A stretch of 40,856 nucleotides of DNA from Mesorhizobium sp. (GCF_017306585.1 NZ_JAFKIC010000145.1:1-40856), one strand, 5' to 3'; shown: positions 25,796 to 34,541, counted from the stretch's first letter. Translations and numbers: made by a program. Notes: generated by a model not told the origin, from the sequence alone.

Positions 25796-27079
25796 ATGCT
25801 CACAGTCCCCGGCGCAGCGGAAGCCAACACGTCCCTGTCGGCACGACTAAACCGCAAATGCTTCTGCATCACACTAGACCGGACAGCACTTTGGGCGGCG
25901 CTGAACCATGAGGCCGGCGACTCTGGATTCTCCGAAACCTTCATGGCGTCGCGGCCGCATCTGTTTTCGAATGTTCCGGTCTTCCTCGCTGCGTCCGCCC
26001 TCGATGAGATGCAAGGTATTGTGGTTGCCGTCGAGGCGACAGCCAGGCTGCAAGGTTACCGCGATGCCGTCCTCTCCTGGGCTCCTGAAATCGCGCAACG
26101 GGATTTTGGACCCGCCGGCGCCATGATGGGCCACGATTTTCACCTCGACGACGACGGTCCCAAGCTGATCGAGGTGAACACCAACGCGGGCGGCGCTTTC
26201 CTCAATGCGTTGCTGGCCAGAGCACAGAAGGCGTGCTGCTCCGAAGTCGACCGGGCGTTGATCGGCGCCAGGGACGATCACTTCGAAACCAGCGTCGTTG
26301 CGATGTTCGCGGACGAATGGCGCCGCCAGCGCGGAGCCGGTTCGCCGCGAAGGATCGCGATCGTCGATGATCGGCCCGAGGAGCAGTATCTCTATCCTGA
26401 ATTCGTGCTTGCCCGGCAGTTGTTGCTGAAGCACGGGTTCGAGGCGACGACCGGCGATGCGAGCGACCTGAAATATGATGGCGGCAAGCTTCGGCTCGAC
26501 GGACAGGAGATTGACCTTGTTTACAACCGCTTGGTCGATTTCGCGCTTGATCGCCCGGAGCATGCGTCACTGAGGGCTGCCTACCAGGACGGTGCCGTGG
26601 TGGTCACGCCCAATCCGCACAACCATGCGCTTTTTGCAAGCAAGCGCAATCTGACATTGTTGTCCGATCCGGCGGCGCTCGAAGCATTCGGCCTTTCTCC
26701 AGAGATGCGCTCGCGGCTTGCAGGCGTCCCGCAGACCACGCTGGTCACGCCCGACAATTCGGATGCCGCATGGCAATCCCGTAAGGGGATGTTCTTCAAG
26801 CCGCACTCAGGGCACGGCAGCAAGGCGGTCTACCGGGGCGACAAGGTGACGAAAGGGGTGTGGGCCGAGATCGCCCGTGGCGGCTATGTGGCCCAGGCGT
26901 TTGCCTCACCCGGACAGCGTATGATCGAGATCGATGGTGCGCCCACGCCGCGCAAGATGGACGTGCGGCTTTATACGTACGATGGACGGATCCTGCTCGC
27001 TGCCGCGCGCTTGTACCAGGGCCAGACGACCAATTTCCGGACACCCGGCGGCGGGTTTGCCCCGGTGCTAGTGATCTAA
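25796..27079 (+). CDS. ATP-grasp-like protein of unknown function
   Basis: A 427-residue soluble protein from ATG 25796, placed directly after the true end of acetate kinase (TGACATG). The sequence has the layout of an ATP-grasp ligase or a preATP-grasp relative: LIEVNTNAGGAFLNALLA (acidic/Asn metal-type site), GMFFKPHSGHGSKAVYRG (lysine and glycine loop), YVAQAFASPGQRMIE and RKMDVRLYTYDGRILLAAAR. I cannot name a substrate; glutathionylspermidine-synthase-like and circularly permuted ATP-grasp proteins are possible relatives. Its position suggests a product made with the phosphoketolase/acetate kinase pair. Confidence 0.72.
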   Translation: MLTVPGAAEANTSLSARLNRKCFCITLDRTALWAALNHEAGDSGFSETFMASRPHLFSNVPVFLAASALDEMQGIVVAVEATARLQGYRDAVLSWAPEIAQRDFGPAGAMMGHDFHLDDDGPKLIEVNTNAGGAFLNALLARAQKACCSEVDRALIGARDDHFETSVVAMFADEWRRQRGAGSPRRIAIVDDRPEEQYLYPEFVLARQLLLKHGFEATTGDASDLKYDGGKLRLDGQEIDLVYNRLVDFALDRPEHASLRAAYQDGAVVVTPNPHNHALFASKRNLTLLSDPAALEAFGLSPEMRSRLAGVPQTTLVTPDNSDAAWQSRKGMFFKPHSGHGSKAVYRGDKVTKGVWAEIARGGYVAQAFASPGQRMIEIDGAPTPRKMDVRLYTYDGRILLAAARLYQGQTTNFRTPGGGFAPVLVI

Positions 27080-27324
27080 GGATGCAGAGATCGGGAAGCC
27101 CACCATTGCGCATCATCGTTGTGACGGCCGCGATCTTTCCTGATCGGTGCTCCAAATTCGGTCAAGCAGTGTAGGATGGGGCTATGGCCAGTGCTGCAGG
27201 GCTTCACAACCCTTGTGATGCCGTCAATCGGCGATCGTAACCCTTATCACGGCTGCAGCAGCGGCCGTAATACATTCCAACTGTTTGTTTATAAGCAGAC
27301 CGACGCGATTGAAGGAGTGCCAAC

Positions 27325-27903
27325 ATGATACCCCAGTTCTCGAGTATGAGCAGATACGTTGCGGTTCTCTGCGGCCTCGTCTTTACGCTTAGTGCAGGGG
27401 AGGCGCGATCTGACGTAAAACTCGACGTCACCTATTCGTCCTATCAATTGCGAGGCCTTAGCCGGCAAGCGATCCATGACGACCTGCACCGTGTGGCCAA
27501 GAGGGACGGAGACGGTATTATTGAAGGCGAGGTCGCAGATCACTGGGATTGGAATTTCAGGTTTGCGGCGACCGGAAATTCCTGCCGGGTCACGTCGGAT
27601 GAAATCGTACTCAAGCTCAGAATTCTACTTCCGACCTGGGTAGACGATGCGCGCGCCGATCCAGCCACGCGCACGGCCTGGAACAATTACTTTCAGGAGC
27701 TGAAGGCCCATGAGGATGGCCACAAAACGATTGCCCTGGAGGCAGCTAATCAGGTTAGCAAGTTGACCCACGGCGCCACGGCCCCGGGAGCATGTACAGC
27801 TCTGGAGCGGTCACTAAATCGCGCTGCCAAACAGATTGTCGAGAATTCAGAAAAGGCGCAGGATCAGCATGAGGCCAACCTCCCGTCGTATACGCTCGAA
27901 TAA
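27325..27903 (+). CDS. DUF922 family secreted protein, putative zinc-dependent protease
   Basis: A 192-residue protein with an N-terminal signal peptide (MSRYVAVLCGLVFTLSAGEA). ATG 27325 has GGAG about 8 bases upstream; ATG 27346 is an alternative. The metal-site candidate is AHEDGHK (about residues 131-137), an HExxH-like pattern as annotated in DUF922 proteins. A coiled, charged C-terminus follows (AAKQIVENSEKAQDQHEANL). No enzyme activity is established for this family. It stands alone between the ATP-grasp gene and the cold-shock gene. Confidence 0.8.
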   Translation: MIPQFSSMSRYVAVLCGLVFTLSAGEARSDVKLDVTYSSYQLRGLSRQAIHDDLHRVAKRDGDGIIEGEVADHWDWNFRFAATGNSCRVTSDEIVLKLRILLPTWVDDARADPATRTAWNNYFQELKAHEDGHKTIALEAANQVSKLTHGATAPGACTALERSLNRAAKQIVENSEKAQDQHEANLPSYTLE

Positions 27904-28089
27904 ATCGACGTTCGATTTCCAAGGAAGGGTCGTCTAGTAGGGAAAGATAACTGCGGACACCTTGGCGGCCATCGAGACACCCCCCATCGCTGTGGTTCTT
28001 GGCTGCAGGATCCCTTGCTTGCAATTTTTCGCGTTTCTGCCTCTATCTCAATCTCGACACAACCGGTCTGGCTTACAAGGGATACGCAT

Positions 28090-28302
28090 ATGGCTACTGG
28101 CACCGTGAAGTGGTTCAACAGCACCAAGGGCTTTGGATTCATTCAGCCCGACAACGGCGGTCAAGATGTGTTCGTTCATATTTCCGCAGTCGAACGCGCG
28201 GGCCTCTCAACCCTGGTTGATGGCCAGAAGATCAACTATGAGGTCGAGCAGGATCGCCGTACCGGTAAATCTTCTGCTGGCAGTCTCAGCAAAGCAGGCT
28301 GA
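28090..28302 (+). CDS. Cold-shock domain protein (CspA family)
   Basis: A 70-residue OB-fold protein beginning MATGTVKWFNSTKGFGFIQP with RNP1 (KGFGFI) and RNP2 (DVFVHIS) motifs. It binds single-stranded RNA/DNA and acts as an RNA chaperone. The C-terminus (GKSSAGSLSKAG) is the short alphaproteobacterial type. It has a 5' region of about 180 bases without other genes, as is common for csp genes whose leader folds with temperature; no specific element can be defined here. Confidence 0.94.
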   Translation: MATGTVKWFNSTKGFGFIQPDNGGQDVFVHISAVERAGLSTLVDGQKINYEVEQDRRTGKSSAGSLSKAG

Positions 28303-28583
28303 TCTTCTGTCTGGGCAGAAGCCTGAGCCCCGCGAAGAGCTTCGGTAGCTGGGTTCGGTCGACATTGATTGGGGTTCGTTTCCTCCGCTAGATCGGTTGA
28401 CTGCCTGAGGCGGCGATACATCGTGCTGAGCCAAATGGCCTCGATGTGATGTAAGCTCACACATGGAAGGTCTGATGCAGGATGCAACGGCGCAACCGCT
28501 ACTGATTCCACGCGTGGCCAGCTTCTTTCACCCGGCGCACCCGTGATAGTCGTCCTGGCCGAGCTGAACCAGATCGCGAGACC

Positions 28584-29582
28584 ATGAGCATCCTTACGCC
28601 GACCGCATCCGTTCGAGATCAATCGAAGCGAATCGTCGCCATCGACGTCCTGCGCGGCATCGCGTTCATCGCCATGGCGAGCTACCATTTCACCTGGGAT
28701 CTGGAATTCTTCGGCTACACTGATCCGGGCCTGACCGCCTTCGGCTGGTGGGAGATCTACGCGCGCTGCATCGCCTCGACCTTCCTGTTCCTGGTCGGCG
28801 TCAGCCTGTACCTCGCCCATGGCAGGCAGATCCGCTGGAGCGGCTTCTGGAAGCGTTTCGCCATGGTTGCCGGAGCCGCGATCGCCATCTCGGTCGTCAC
28901 CCGCATCGCCATGCCGGACGGCTTCATCTTCTTTGGCATACTGCATGAGATCGCGCTCGCCAGCCTGCTGGGTCTCGCCTTCCTACGCCTTCCGGCGCTG
29001 CTGACGCTTGCCGTTGCCGCGCTTGTCGTCGCGGCGCCCGTCTATCTGCGCTTCGAGGCCTTCGACCGTCCCTGGCTATGGTGGGTCGGCCTTTCCGCCA
29101 TCAATCCGCGTTCCAACGACTACGTTCCGCTGTTCCCGTGGTTCGGCGCGGTGCTGTCGGGGATCGCCACCGCGAAGTTTGCCTCCACTTCCGGCGTACG
29201 GGCGCGCCTGGCAAGCCTCGCACCCGGCCGCTGGGCCAACCCGCTGGTCTTCGTCAGCCGCCACAGCCTGACCTTCTATCTGATCCACCAGCCGCTGCTG
29301 ATCGGCTGTGTCTGGCTGTTTTCGCAAGTGATGCCGGCCAAGGTTGAAACCCCACAGGTCAACTTCCTGAAAACCTGCCAGCTATCGTGCGAACAGTCGC
29401 GCGGCAGCAAATTCTGCTCCAGCTATTGTGGCTGCATGCTCGATACGCTGGAGGGCGAGGCCTCACTTGATCGGCTCTATAACAACAACGATCAGACTGC
29501 GGAATGGAGGGCGCATTTGGGTGACCTCGTCCGCATGTGCACCGCCAGCACAGACATCAAAATGGAGGAAGGTGCCAAATGA
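28584..29582 (+). CDS. DUF1624/heparan-alpha-glucosaminide N-acetyltransferase-like membrane protein with Cys-rich tail
   Basis: A membrane protein of 332 residues. The N-terminus RIVAIDVLRGIAFIAMASYH matches the acyltransferase-like DUF1624 fold, with about seven to eight hydrophobic helices and a conserved HSLTFYLIHQPLLIG near residues 230-245. Such proteins transfer acyl groups to sugars or lipids across the membrane. The last ~75 residues are soluble and cysteine-rich (TCQLSCEQSRGSKFCSSYCG), an addition not needed for the acyltransferase fold. The ATG at 28584 is preceded by GAGACC. A small frame follows, overlapping by 4 bases. Confidence 0.85.
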   Translation: MSILTPTASVRDQSKRIVAIDVLRGIAFIAMASYHFTWDLEFFGYTDPGLTAFGWWEIYARCIASTFLFLVGVSLYLAHGRQIRWSGFWKRFAMVAGAAIAISVVTRIAMPDGFIFFGILHEIALASLLGLAFLRLPALLTLAVAALVVAAPVYLRFEAFDRPWLWWVGLSAINPRSNDYVPLFPWFGAVLSGIATAKFASTSGVRARLASLAPGRWANPLVFVSRHSLTFYLIHQPLLIGCVWLFSQVMPAKVETPQVNFLKTCQLSCEQSRGSKFCSSYCGCMLDTLEGEASLDRLYNNNDQTAEWRAHLGDLVRMCTASTDIKMEEGAK

Positions 29583-29758
29583 CCGACAGGCCACTGACCC
29601 GGGCTCTTACGTTGGCCCGCGCCTTGCCCTGCATGATCTCGCGGATGAGATGCCGGTCCGAGGCGAAAGAGACGGGTAAGGTGGGCTCACCGCTGCACGA
29701 CGTCGTCATCCTCGTCGGAGGGCAGCATCTCCGTCGTGGCCCACAATTACGTCATTGA
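29579..29758 (+). CDS. Small unassigned frame coupled to the DUF1624 gene
   Basis: A 59-residue frame beginning MTDRPLTRALTLARALP, overlapping the previous stop (ATGA). The overlap suggests a second gene of the pair, but the sequence after about residue 20 has no family I recognise and could be a broken gene. Confidence 0.35.
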   Translation: MTDRPLTRALTLARALPCMISRMRCRSEAKETGKVGSPLHDVVILVGGQHLRRGPQLRH

Positions 29759-30056
29759 AACATCATCGGTGTGACTCATATGTGCAGCGTGTCGGATATC
29801 TCCTCCCATTCGTTCCGGCGCGTTCCCCACTGGAGGTTCCAACCGTCACAGTTGGCCGGACTCTCACAGTTCGACCTTTTTATTGGCAAACGAGCCTGTG
29901 ACCACATCGGACTGATGCGACGCGTCGGCGCATTCTCATGTCAAGCACATGAGCGCCTTCGGAGTTGGCTATTCGCGGCTATGTCTGGTTGCACTGCAAC
30001 AAATTGACGGCAATTGGTCTTGACAAACCAAGCGAACAATTGTCCCAAGGGCTCCC
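29759..30056. other. Intergenic region before the copper cluster
   Basis: About 300 bases with no convincing gene. It contains a TTGGT-N8-ACCAA inverted repeat at 30014-30031, about 26 bases before the first gene. I found no CueR-type dyad (ACCTT...AAGGT). Confidence 0.5.
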
Positions 30057-30470
30057 ATGAAATGCCTTGGCCGAATCTCGATCGCACGAATTGCGCCGCT
30101 CCGCGCGATGCTGGCTGTCGTGTTTCTGCTTATGTCTTCTCTCCAGCCGGGCCTCTTCGCAAGCGCTAACACCGCAGGTGTTCACAGCGACTCCGGAGCG
30201 ACGCTTCAGGTCGAGAAATCTCATCACGATAGTGGCAGCGATGTTGGCGATCACAACATCGCTGATGAAAGCGATGTGGATGAGAAACATCCTGATGGCG
30301 AAAAATCGGCGAATGACGACTGCGAGGTCCATTGCGCGCCGGCACATGCTGTACCCGTGGACTGCCCCGGTATCAACCGCACGGTAAGCCGCTGCTTCGC
30401 AGTGATCGTGGCCACTGTGCTGCCGCTCGGTGCATATTCCACCCTGATCAGACCCCCCAAACACATCTGA
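30057..30470 (+). CDS. Small secreted His/Asp/Cys-containing protein, start of the copper cluster
   Basis: A 137-residue protein with an N-terminal hydrophobic segment (LRAMLAVVFLLMSSLQPG), then a histidine/aspartate-rich stretch (HHDSGSDVGDHNIADESDVD). A cysteine group follows (DCEVHCAPAHAVPVDC), then a second hydrophobic segment near the C-terminus. I do not know a named family; proteins of this style stand at the head of copper clusters in alphaproteobacteria. AAGGG precedes the ATG. Confidence 0.68.
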   Translation: MKCLGRISIARIAPLRAMLAVVFLLMSSLQPGLFASANTAGVHSDSGATLQVEKSHHDSGSDVGDHNIADESDVDEKHPDGEKSANDDCEVHCAPAHAVPVDCPGINRTVSRCFAVIVATVLPLGAYSTLIRPPKHI

Positions 30471-30477
30471 ACTGACG

Positions 30478-30495
30478 CGCCCTCTCCGGAGGGCG
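30478..30495 (+). terminator. Stem-loop after the first copper-cluster gene
   Basis: CGCCCTC-TCCG-GAGGGCG is a perfect 7-bp stem with a 4-base loop, 8 bases after the stop at 30470. There is no T-run behind it. It may be an attenuator or processing site inside the operon rather than a full terminator. Confidence 0.45.
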
Positions 30496-30540
30496 TTCGC
30501 GCGCAACGTCGGGAATTCGTTCCCGCGCGGCCAAACGCAT

Positions 30541-30795
30541 ATGTCAAGCTTCAGGTCTACAATGAAAATCGCAAGCTCCGCGATGCTCGCATCGCTATTG
30601 GTTGCCGGATGCGCGGTAACCACACCACCGACCGTGCTTCCATCGTTTAACCCGGCCGATCCTTTGCTGGGCGTCCGTGATGTGCAGTATCACCCGGCCG
30701 TCGCCGACTATAGCCACAGGGAACCGGTGGATCCGCAGAATTGGCGGCGTCTTAATCAAGAACGTTCCCCTGCAAAAACGGGAGCCGGATCATGA
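30541..30795 (+). CDS. Small lipoprotein
   Basis: An 84-residue protein with a lipoprotein signal: a basic start, a hydrophobic stretch and the lipobox LLVAGC (cysteine about residue 24, or 17 if the start is ATG 30562). The mature part is short and proline-rich (VTTPPTVLPSFNPADP). No named family. It overlaps the CusC-like gene (ATGA), which suggests it is made with the efflux channel. Confidence 0.7.
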   Translation: MSSFRSTMKIASSAMLASLLVAGCAVTTPPTVLPSFNPADPLLGVRDVQYHPAVADYSHREPVDPQNWRRLNQERSPAKTGAGS

Positions 30796-32249
30796 AGCGC
30801 CGGTTCCTGAACATGGGTGCGGCCATAGCCATCTCGCTGGTGGCTGCAGGATGTACGACCACCGCTGGCCCTGACAGCGTTTCCGACCCCATCGCGGGCT
30901 TCACGACAGTCGCGGCACGCGCCGGAGCTGTGACCGGCAAAAGTACGGCTTGGGTGCAGTCCAGCGAGGACGCGCAGGCTCTCTCCGCGCAGGTAAAGAG
31001 CCTGGTTCAGAAGAAGACCATTGGTCCGGACGTCGCGGTGCAGGTCGCACTGATCAACAACAAGGGCCTGCAGGCCGCCTACGCCGAGATCGGCCTGTCG
31101 GCTGCTGATGTCTGGCAGGAATCGATGCTCGTCAATCCGACGATCTCCGTCGGCATGATCGGCCTCGATCCGGTGCGGACGATTGAGGGAGCTGTGGTCG
31201 GCAACATCCTTGCGCTGATGACCCGTCAGCGGCGCGTCGCGGTCGCGGAAACACGCTTCCGCCAGGCCCAACTCCGCGCCGCCGAAGAAACGCTACAGCT
31301 CGCCGCTGAAACGCGACGGGCTTGGATCAATGCTGTATCGGCTCGGGAAAGCGTCTCTTATCTCAACAAGGCCCAGGCCGCCGCCGACGCTGCGTCCGAA
31401 CTCGCTCAAAAACTTGGGGAGACGGGCGCGTTCACAAAAACCGGCCAGGCTCGCGAACATGTCTTCTATGCCGAGATCACTGGTCAGGCGGCGGAGGCGC
31501 GGCTCGCCGCCCGGACCGCCAAGGAAGAGCTCACCCGGCTGATGGGTCTATGGGGACCGGACGTCGATTACTCAGTCCCCAACACGCTTCCAGCCCTGCC
31601 GAAGGGTGCTAAGGCCAAACGCGCGATCGAGGCGGACGCGCTAAGAAATCGCGTCGACCTCGAGATCGCGAAACTTGAGCTTGAGGCGCTGGCAAAATCC
31701 TACGGCCTGACCGAGGCGACCCGCTACGTCAGCGACCTGGAACTTCTATCCGGCGTGGAGGTGGAACGCGAGGAGTCCGAGGAGGGTGGGACGGAGACGA
31801 GTGTGGCACCCACCCTGGAGCTGGAGTTCGTCATCCCGATCTTCGATACCGGCAAGGCCCGCATGCGCAAGGCCGAGCTTGCCTATATGCAAGCCGCCAA
31901 CCGGATGGCGGAAAAGGCGGTCAACATTCGGTCCGAGGCCAGGTCCGCCTATGACGCCTACCGCTCGACCTATGACATTGCTCGGCACTATCGCAACAGT
32001 GTCGTGCCGCTGCGAACAAAGATCGAGGCGGAGTCGGTCCTCACCTACAACAGCATGATCACCAACACGTTCGAGCTTCTGGCGGACACCCGCGCGAAGA
32101 TCAGCTCGATCATGCTTTCCCTCAACGCCAAGCGCAATTTCTGGCTGGCCGACGTCAATCTCGGAACCGCCATCCACGGCGGCGGCGCAAGCTCGCCCGG
32201 GGGTGGCGACGCGCCTGCCGCAGCCGAAGCGGGCGCCCAAGGCCACTGA
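30792..32249 (+). CDS. TolC-family outer membrane factor of a metal efflux system, CusC-like lipoprotein
   Basis: A 485-residue outer-membrane channel subunit. The N-terminus is MKRRFLNMGAAIAISLVAAG followed by the lipid-attachment cysteine. The body is the alpha-helical OEP repeat, with alanine/glutamate-rich heptads (RQAQLRAAEETLQLAAETRR and KAELAYMQAANRMAEKAVN). The Gly/Ala-rich end is short. It would link the CusA/B pump in the same cluster to the outside. It overlaps the small lipoprotein gene by 4 bases, and the multicopper oxidase starts 17 bases later. Confidence 0.9.
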   Translation: MKRRFLNMGAAIAISLVAAGCTTTAGPDSVSDPIAGFTTVAARAGAVTGKSTAWVQSSEDAQALSAQVKSLVQKKTIGPDVAVQVALINNKGLQAAYAEIGLSAADVWQESMLVNPTISVGMIGLDPVRTIEGAVVGNILALMTRQRRVAVAETRFRQAQLRAAEETLQLAAETRRAWINAVSARESVSYLNKAQAAADAASELAQKLGETGAFTKTGQAREHVFYAEITGQAAEARLAARTAKEELTRLMGLWGPDVDYSVPNTLPALPKGAKAKRAIEADALRNRVDLEIAKLELEALAKSYGLTEATRYVSDLELLSGVEVEREESEEGGTETSVAPTLELEFVIPIFDTGKARMRKAELAYMQAANRMAEKAVNIRSEARSAYDAYRSTYDIARHYRNSVVPLRTKIEAESVLTYNSMITNTFELLADTRAKISSIMLSLNAKRNFWLADVNLGTAIHGGGASSPGGGDAPAAAEAGAQGH

Positions 32250-32265
32250 ACTCAAGGAGAAGAAA

Positions 32266-33624
32266 ATGCTTTCAAGACGTCAGTTACTCGGCGCGGGAGC
32301 TCTGCTCGCAGGCGCCACGGCATGGACCAAGACATCTGCGATGGGCTTGCCGGACGCTGCGGTTATGGAATCGCCGGACATGCAGCCACCGATATTTCCG
32401 ACGAGCGGACCGGACTACCAGCCGGTGGTGACGCTCAACGGTTGGACGCTGCCCCACCGCATGAACAATGGTGTGAAGGAATTCCACCTCGTCGCCGAGG
32501 CGGTCGAGCGGGAGCTGGTGCCCGGCATGACCGCCTATCTCTGGGGCTACAACGGCCAGTCTCCCGGTCCGACCATCGAGGCGGTCGAGGGCGATCGGGT
32601 CCGTATCTTCGTGACCAATAAGCTGCCGGAGCACACAACCGTGCACTGGCACGGCATGATCCTGCCCTCGGGCATGGACGGCGTGACCGGCCTTACCCAG
32701 CCGGGAATCCCACCCGGCAAGACCTTCGTCTACGAGTTCGATCTCGTGAAGAGCGGCACCTTCATGTACCACCCGCACGCCGACGAGATGGTCCAGATGG
32801 CGATGGGCATGATGGGCTTCTTCGTCATCCACCCCAAGGATCCGAAGTTCATGCGGGTGGACCGCGACTTCGTGTTCCTGCTGAACGCCTACGACATCGA
32901 GCCTGGATCGTACGTTCCGAAAATCATGACCATGACCGATTTCAACCTGTGGTGTTGGAACAGTCGCCTGTTCCCCGGCATCAGCCACCTTGTCGTGTCC
33001 AAGAACGACAAAGTGCGGGTTCGGGTCGGCAACCTGACCATGACCAATCATCCGATCCACATGCATGGCTACGATTTCGAGGTGACCTGCACCGACGGGG
33101 GTTGGACCCGCCCTGAGGCTCGCTGGCCGGAAGTATCGATCGACATTCCCGTCGGTGCCATGCGGGCTTACGAGTTCGATGCCAAGTACGAGGGCGACTG
33201 GGCGATCCACTGCCACAAGTCGCATCACACGATGAACGCCATGGGTCACGATGTGCCTACGCTTATCGGCGTGGACAACTCGAAGGTCACCGAAAAGATC
33301 CGCCGCGTCCAGCCGGACTATATGGCCATGGGAGAAAAAGGCATGGCTGACATGGGCGAGATGGAAATGCCGCTTCCCGACAACACTATTCCAATGATGA
33401 CGGGATGGGGTCAGTTCGGCGCTATCGAAATGGGAAGCATGTTCTCGGTCGTGAAGGTGCGCGAGGGCCTGTCCGCGAACGATTACGCCGATCCCGGATG
33501 GTACAAACATCCGGCAGGAACCGTGGCCTACGAATGGACCGGCGATGTTCCAGCCCCCACAAAGTCAGGCGACGCAAAAACGATGGCCCCGGCAGAGCAC
33601 GGCGGTCACGGCAAACAGGGATGA
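32266..33624 (+). CDS. Multicopper oxidase, Tat-exported (copper oxidase)
   Basis: A periplasmic oxidase of 452 residues. ATG 32266 has a strong AAGGAGA and starts a Tat signal (MLSRRQLLGAGALLAGATAW). The copper-binding blocks are HWHGM (~127), HPHADE (~169), HPIHMHG (~263) and HCHKSHHTMNAM (~315), where the Cys, His and Met spacing fits a type 1 site joined to the trinuclear centre. It probably oxidises Cu(I) to the less toxic Cu(II) in the periplasm. The Met-rich tail (MGEKGMADMGEMEMP) is as in copper-tolerance oxidases. The cupredoxin gene follows after about 42 bases. Confidence 0.93.
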   Translation: MLSRRQLLGAGALLAGATAWTKTSAMGLPDAAVMESPDMQPPIFPTSGPDYQPVVTLNGWTLPHRMNNGVKEFHLVAEAVERELVPGMTAYLWGYNGQSPGPTIEAVEGDRVRIFVTNKLPEHTTVHWHGMILPSGMDGVTGLTQPGIPPGKTFVYEFDLVKSGTFMYHPHADEMVQMAMGMMGFFVIHPKDPKFMRVDRDFVFLLNAYDIEPGSYVPKIMTMTDFNLWCWNSRLFPGISHLVVSKNDKVRVRVGNLTMTNHPIHMHGYDFEVTCTDGGWTRPEARWPEVSIDIPVGAMRAYEFDAKYEGDWAIHCHKSHHTMNAMGHDVPTLIGVDNSKVTEKIRRVQPDYMAMGEKGMADMGEMEMPLPDNTIPMMTGWGQFGAIEMGSMFSVVKVREGLSANDYADPGWYKHPAGTVAYEWTGDVPAPTKSGDAKTMAPAEHGGHGKQG

Positions 33625-33666
33625 GAAACCGAACCCCTCAACCTCAACAATGAGAGAGTGTGCAGC

Positions 33667-34155
33667 ATGAAACGTATAATCGCAGCGGCCGTTTTGATGG
33701 CAGTCAGTTCCGGAGCAGCTCTTGCCAGTGGAACCCACGCCGGAGGCCATGGAGACAAAGCCGCCACGATGCCGATCGGCAACCCTGGTGAAGCTGGCAA
33801 GGCAAAGCGGACTGTCAACATCTCCATGTCGGAGAAGGACGACGGGACGATGTTGTTCCAACCGGCCGTGCTCAAGGTGAAGAAGGGCGAAACCGTTCGC
33901 CTGAAGTTCGTCAACAAAGGCAAAATCGACCACGAATTCGTCATGGACGTCCATGAGGGGATCATGGAGCACAAGGCGCTGATGGAGAAATTCCCCGAGA
34001 TGGAGCACGCCGATCCCAACGCGATCCGGCTGGCGCCCGGCTCCAGAGGCGAGATCATCTGGACGTTCGCCAATGCCGGCGAATTCGGTTTCGCCTGCCT
34101 GGTCCCGGGTCACTACGATTCCGGCATGAAGGGCGACATCACCGTCGCCAACTGA
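33667..34155 (+). CDS. Cupredoxin-like periplasmic copper protein
   Basis: A 162-residue protein with a signal peptide (MKRIIAAAVLMAVSSGAALA) followed by a His/Gly linker. The cupredoxin beta-sandwich has its copper ligands visible: His in DHEF, then Cys, His and Met in FACLVPGHYDSGMKG. It probably carries electrons or copper for the multicopper oxidase. ATG 33667 was chosen over 33658 because it gives the better signal peptide. Confidence 0.92.
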   Translation: MKRIIAAAVLMAVSSGAALASGTHAGGHGDKAATMPIGNPGEAGKAKRTVNISMSEKDDGTMLFQPAVLKVKKGETVRLKFVNKGKIDHEFVMDVHEGIMEHKALMEKFPEMEHADPNAIRLAPGSRGEIIWTFANAGEFGFACLVPGHYDSGMKGDITVAN

Positions 34156-34181
34156 GTTCGAAAAACGCAAAGGAAGCAACC

Positions 34182-34466
34182 ATGACACTATTGGTAAAAG
34201 CACTCTCGACGCTCGCGCTCGTACTCGCCATTAGCGGGAGCGCGCTTGCGCAGGAATACGTGAAGGGCGAAGTCATCAAGGTCGACGCCAAACAGAAAAA
34301 GCTGACGATCAAACATGAGCCGCTGACGAATCTCGACATGCCCGCGATGACGATGGTGTTCGTCGTCGCGGAGCCGAGCTTGCTCGAGAAGGTTAAAACG
34401 GGTCAGGCGATCGAGTTCACAGCCGATCGCGTCAACGGACGCATCACGGTCACCAGTATCAAGTGA
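34182..34466 (+). CDS. CusF-like periplasmic copper chaperone
   Basis: A 94-residue protein with signal peptide MTLLVKALSTLALVLAISGS. The mature domain has the CusF pattern: VKGEVIKVDAKQKKLTIKHE, then LDMPAMTMVF, where the Met-x-x-Met and the preceding His are the Cu(I)/Ag(I) ligands. It delivers metal to the CusCBA pump. It is followed by a strong stem-loop. Confidence 0.93.
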   Translation: MTLLVKALSTLALVLAISGSALAQEYVKGEVIKVDAKQKKLTIKHEPLTNLDMPAMTMVFVVAEPSLLEKVKTGQAIEFTADRVNGRITVTSIK

Positions 34467-34478
34467 CCCGGAACCAGC

Positions 34479-34505
34479 GCCGCGGGTCGAAAGTCAACCC
34501 GCGGC
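34479..34505 (+). terminator. Strong stem-loop after the CusF-like gene
   Basis: GCCGCGGGT and ACCCGCGGC form a perfect 9-bp stem with a 9-base loop, 13 bases after the stop codon. There is no long T-run. It most likely ends or attenuates transcription of the first half of the copper cluster. Confidence 0.65.
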
Positions 34506-34541
34506 CGCTGTCCGATCCGGCAGTGCCGGTGAGTGCGGGTG

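Noticed and set aside
28236-28946. 236-codon minus-strand frame
   Set aside because: It spans the intergenic region and the antisense of DUF1624; charged low-complexity translation.
29771-30007. 78-codon plus-strand frame before the copper cluster
   Set aside because: No ribosome site, no family pattern, composition like noncoding DNA.
29759-30056. CueR-type copper promoter
   Set aside because: No ACCTT...AAGGT dyad with the right spacing.
32284-33510. 408-codon minus-strand frame
   Set aside because: Shadow of the multicopper oxidase gene; low-complexity His/Asp/Val composition.
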